Origin: an uncultured Ectothiorhodospiraceae bacterium
Lineage (GTDB): Bacteria > Pseudomonadota > Gammaproteobacteria > UBA6429 > Thiohalophilaceae
NCBI GenBank assembly: GCA_947259425.1
Contig: CAMYMO010000462.1
Location: forward strand, 1-22,491
Direction of reading: 5' to 3'
Length of the DNA: 22,491 nucleotides
Made by a program: the position numbers and the translations under genes. Positions within the stretch are counted from its first letter, which is position 1. Every line of letters begins with the position of its first letter. Shown here piece after piece: positions 22,187 through 22,491 of this stretch. The notes under the pieces were generated by a model. That model was not told the DNA's origin and did not search any database. It saw only the letters and a program-made list of their open reading frames with translations.

Positions 22187-22491
22187 TTACATCTCGTCTT
22201 TATAGAGTTTAAAAGTTTGTTCGATGACATCGACGGCATTTTGTACCGGATCAAGTTTAGAAGCCTGATTAACTTGTTTTTCGATTCCATCGGAAATAGC
22301 ACGGCCAACTAACTGCAACGACATTATCTGGATTGCTACCGCGCTGGTATTATCGCTATTCGGATAGGTTTTTTCTTCGGCCTGTTGGGCGAGCAGATCC
22401 AACGCATCACCAATGCGACCATCCATAATTTTGGTACCAATTTCCATTTCTTCGAGCGGTTCCCACAGGCCGTCGGAACATAACATCAATA
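22187..22491 (-). CDS. PP2C-type Ser/Thr protein phosphatase (3' part only)
   Basis: The C-terminal ~101 residues of a PP2C phosphatase are visible, and the frame runs off the right edge. LMLCSDGLWE carries the metal-binding Asp-Gly and SDNTSAVAIQI carries the late Asp-Asn motif. About 45 further residues follow the catalytic core, ending in a charged helix. PP2C genes are often paired with Ser/Thr kinases upstream of rph in gammaproteobacteria, so a kinase beyond the window is likely. The FHA protein downstream is a natural reader for such a kinase. Confidence 0.9.
   Translation of the reverse strand, partial: LMLCSDGLWEPLEEMEIGTKIMDGRIGDALDLLAQQAEEKTYPNSDNTSAVAIQIMSLQLVGRAISDGIEKQVNQASKLDPVQNAVDVIEQTFKLYKDEM

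Noticed and set aside
1..22491. CRISPR arrays, prophage or restriction/defence islands
   Set aside because: No regularly spaced direct repeats with unique spacers, no integrase, and no phage or defence gene families were seen.

Overview
The window looks like chromosome from a gammaproteobacterium. The strongest signs are the gene orders asmA–mutY–yggX, thiS–thiG–trmB and rph–rdgB–hemW, a CRP/Vfr-type regulator, a Rof-like protein and a CPXCG protein. GC content is moderate, roughly 45–50% by eye, with one AT-rich gene near 13.4–14.1 kb. I cannot name the genus; a Chromatiales- or Thiotrichales-like lineage is a guess.

Region 1 (1–3546, + strand) is a compact envelope/stress operon. It encodes a periplasmic binding protein fused to an OmpA-like domain (5' end outside the window), a two-helix membrane coiled-coil protein that resembles XpaC, a TelA-family protein, and a small charged helical protein. 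Region 2 (3547–4404) has two hairpins, an AT-rich leader, a sigma-54-like promoter and an orphan type IV pilin gene. Region 3 (4405–5086) encodes no protein. It holds an 83-bp inverted-repeat element of REPIN/RAYT type and two near-identical 157-bp tandem repeats, each beginning with the last 16 nt of the adjacent tRNA-Phe gene. It also holds tRNA-Phe(GAA) with its own promoter and a terminator for yggX. The repeat array closely parallels the rtT repeats behind E. coli tyrT.

Region 4 (5087–11461, – strand) carries a long-chain acyl-CoA ligase, an unrecognised 160-aa protein, AsmA, a secreted START-like protein, MutY and YggX. Region 5 (11537–13356, + strand) carries thiS, thiG and trmB, with a palindromic repeat between thiG and trmB. 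Region 6 (13407–14828, – strand) has an AT-rich multipass membrane protein and a CRP-family regulator.

Region 7 (14923–22491, – strand) is a tightly packed run in transcription order: PP2C phosphatase (partial), then after a 275-bp gap rph, rdgB, a trypsin-like periplasmic protease, an FHA-domain membrane protein, hemW, a CPXCG protein, rof, a PrcB-like lipoprotein, a cupin and the fructokinase mak. The FHA protein, protease, PP2C phosphatase and PrcB-like lipoprotein suggest that a phosphothreonine-to-periplasm signalling module has been built into a housekeeping operon. The most unusual items are the tRNA-tail repeats, with their antisense T-arm segment, and this FHA/protease insertion.
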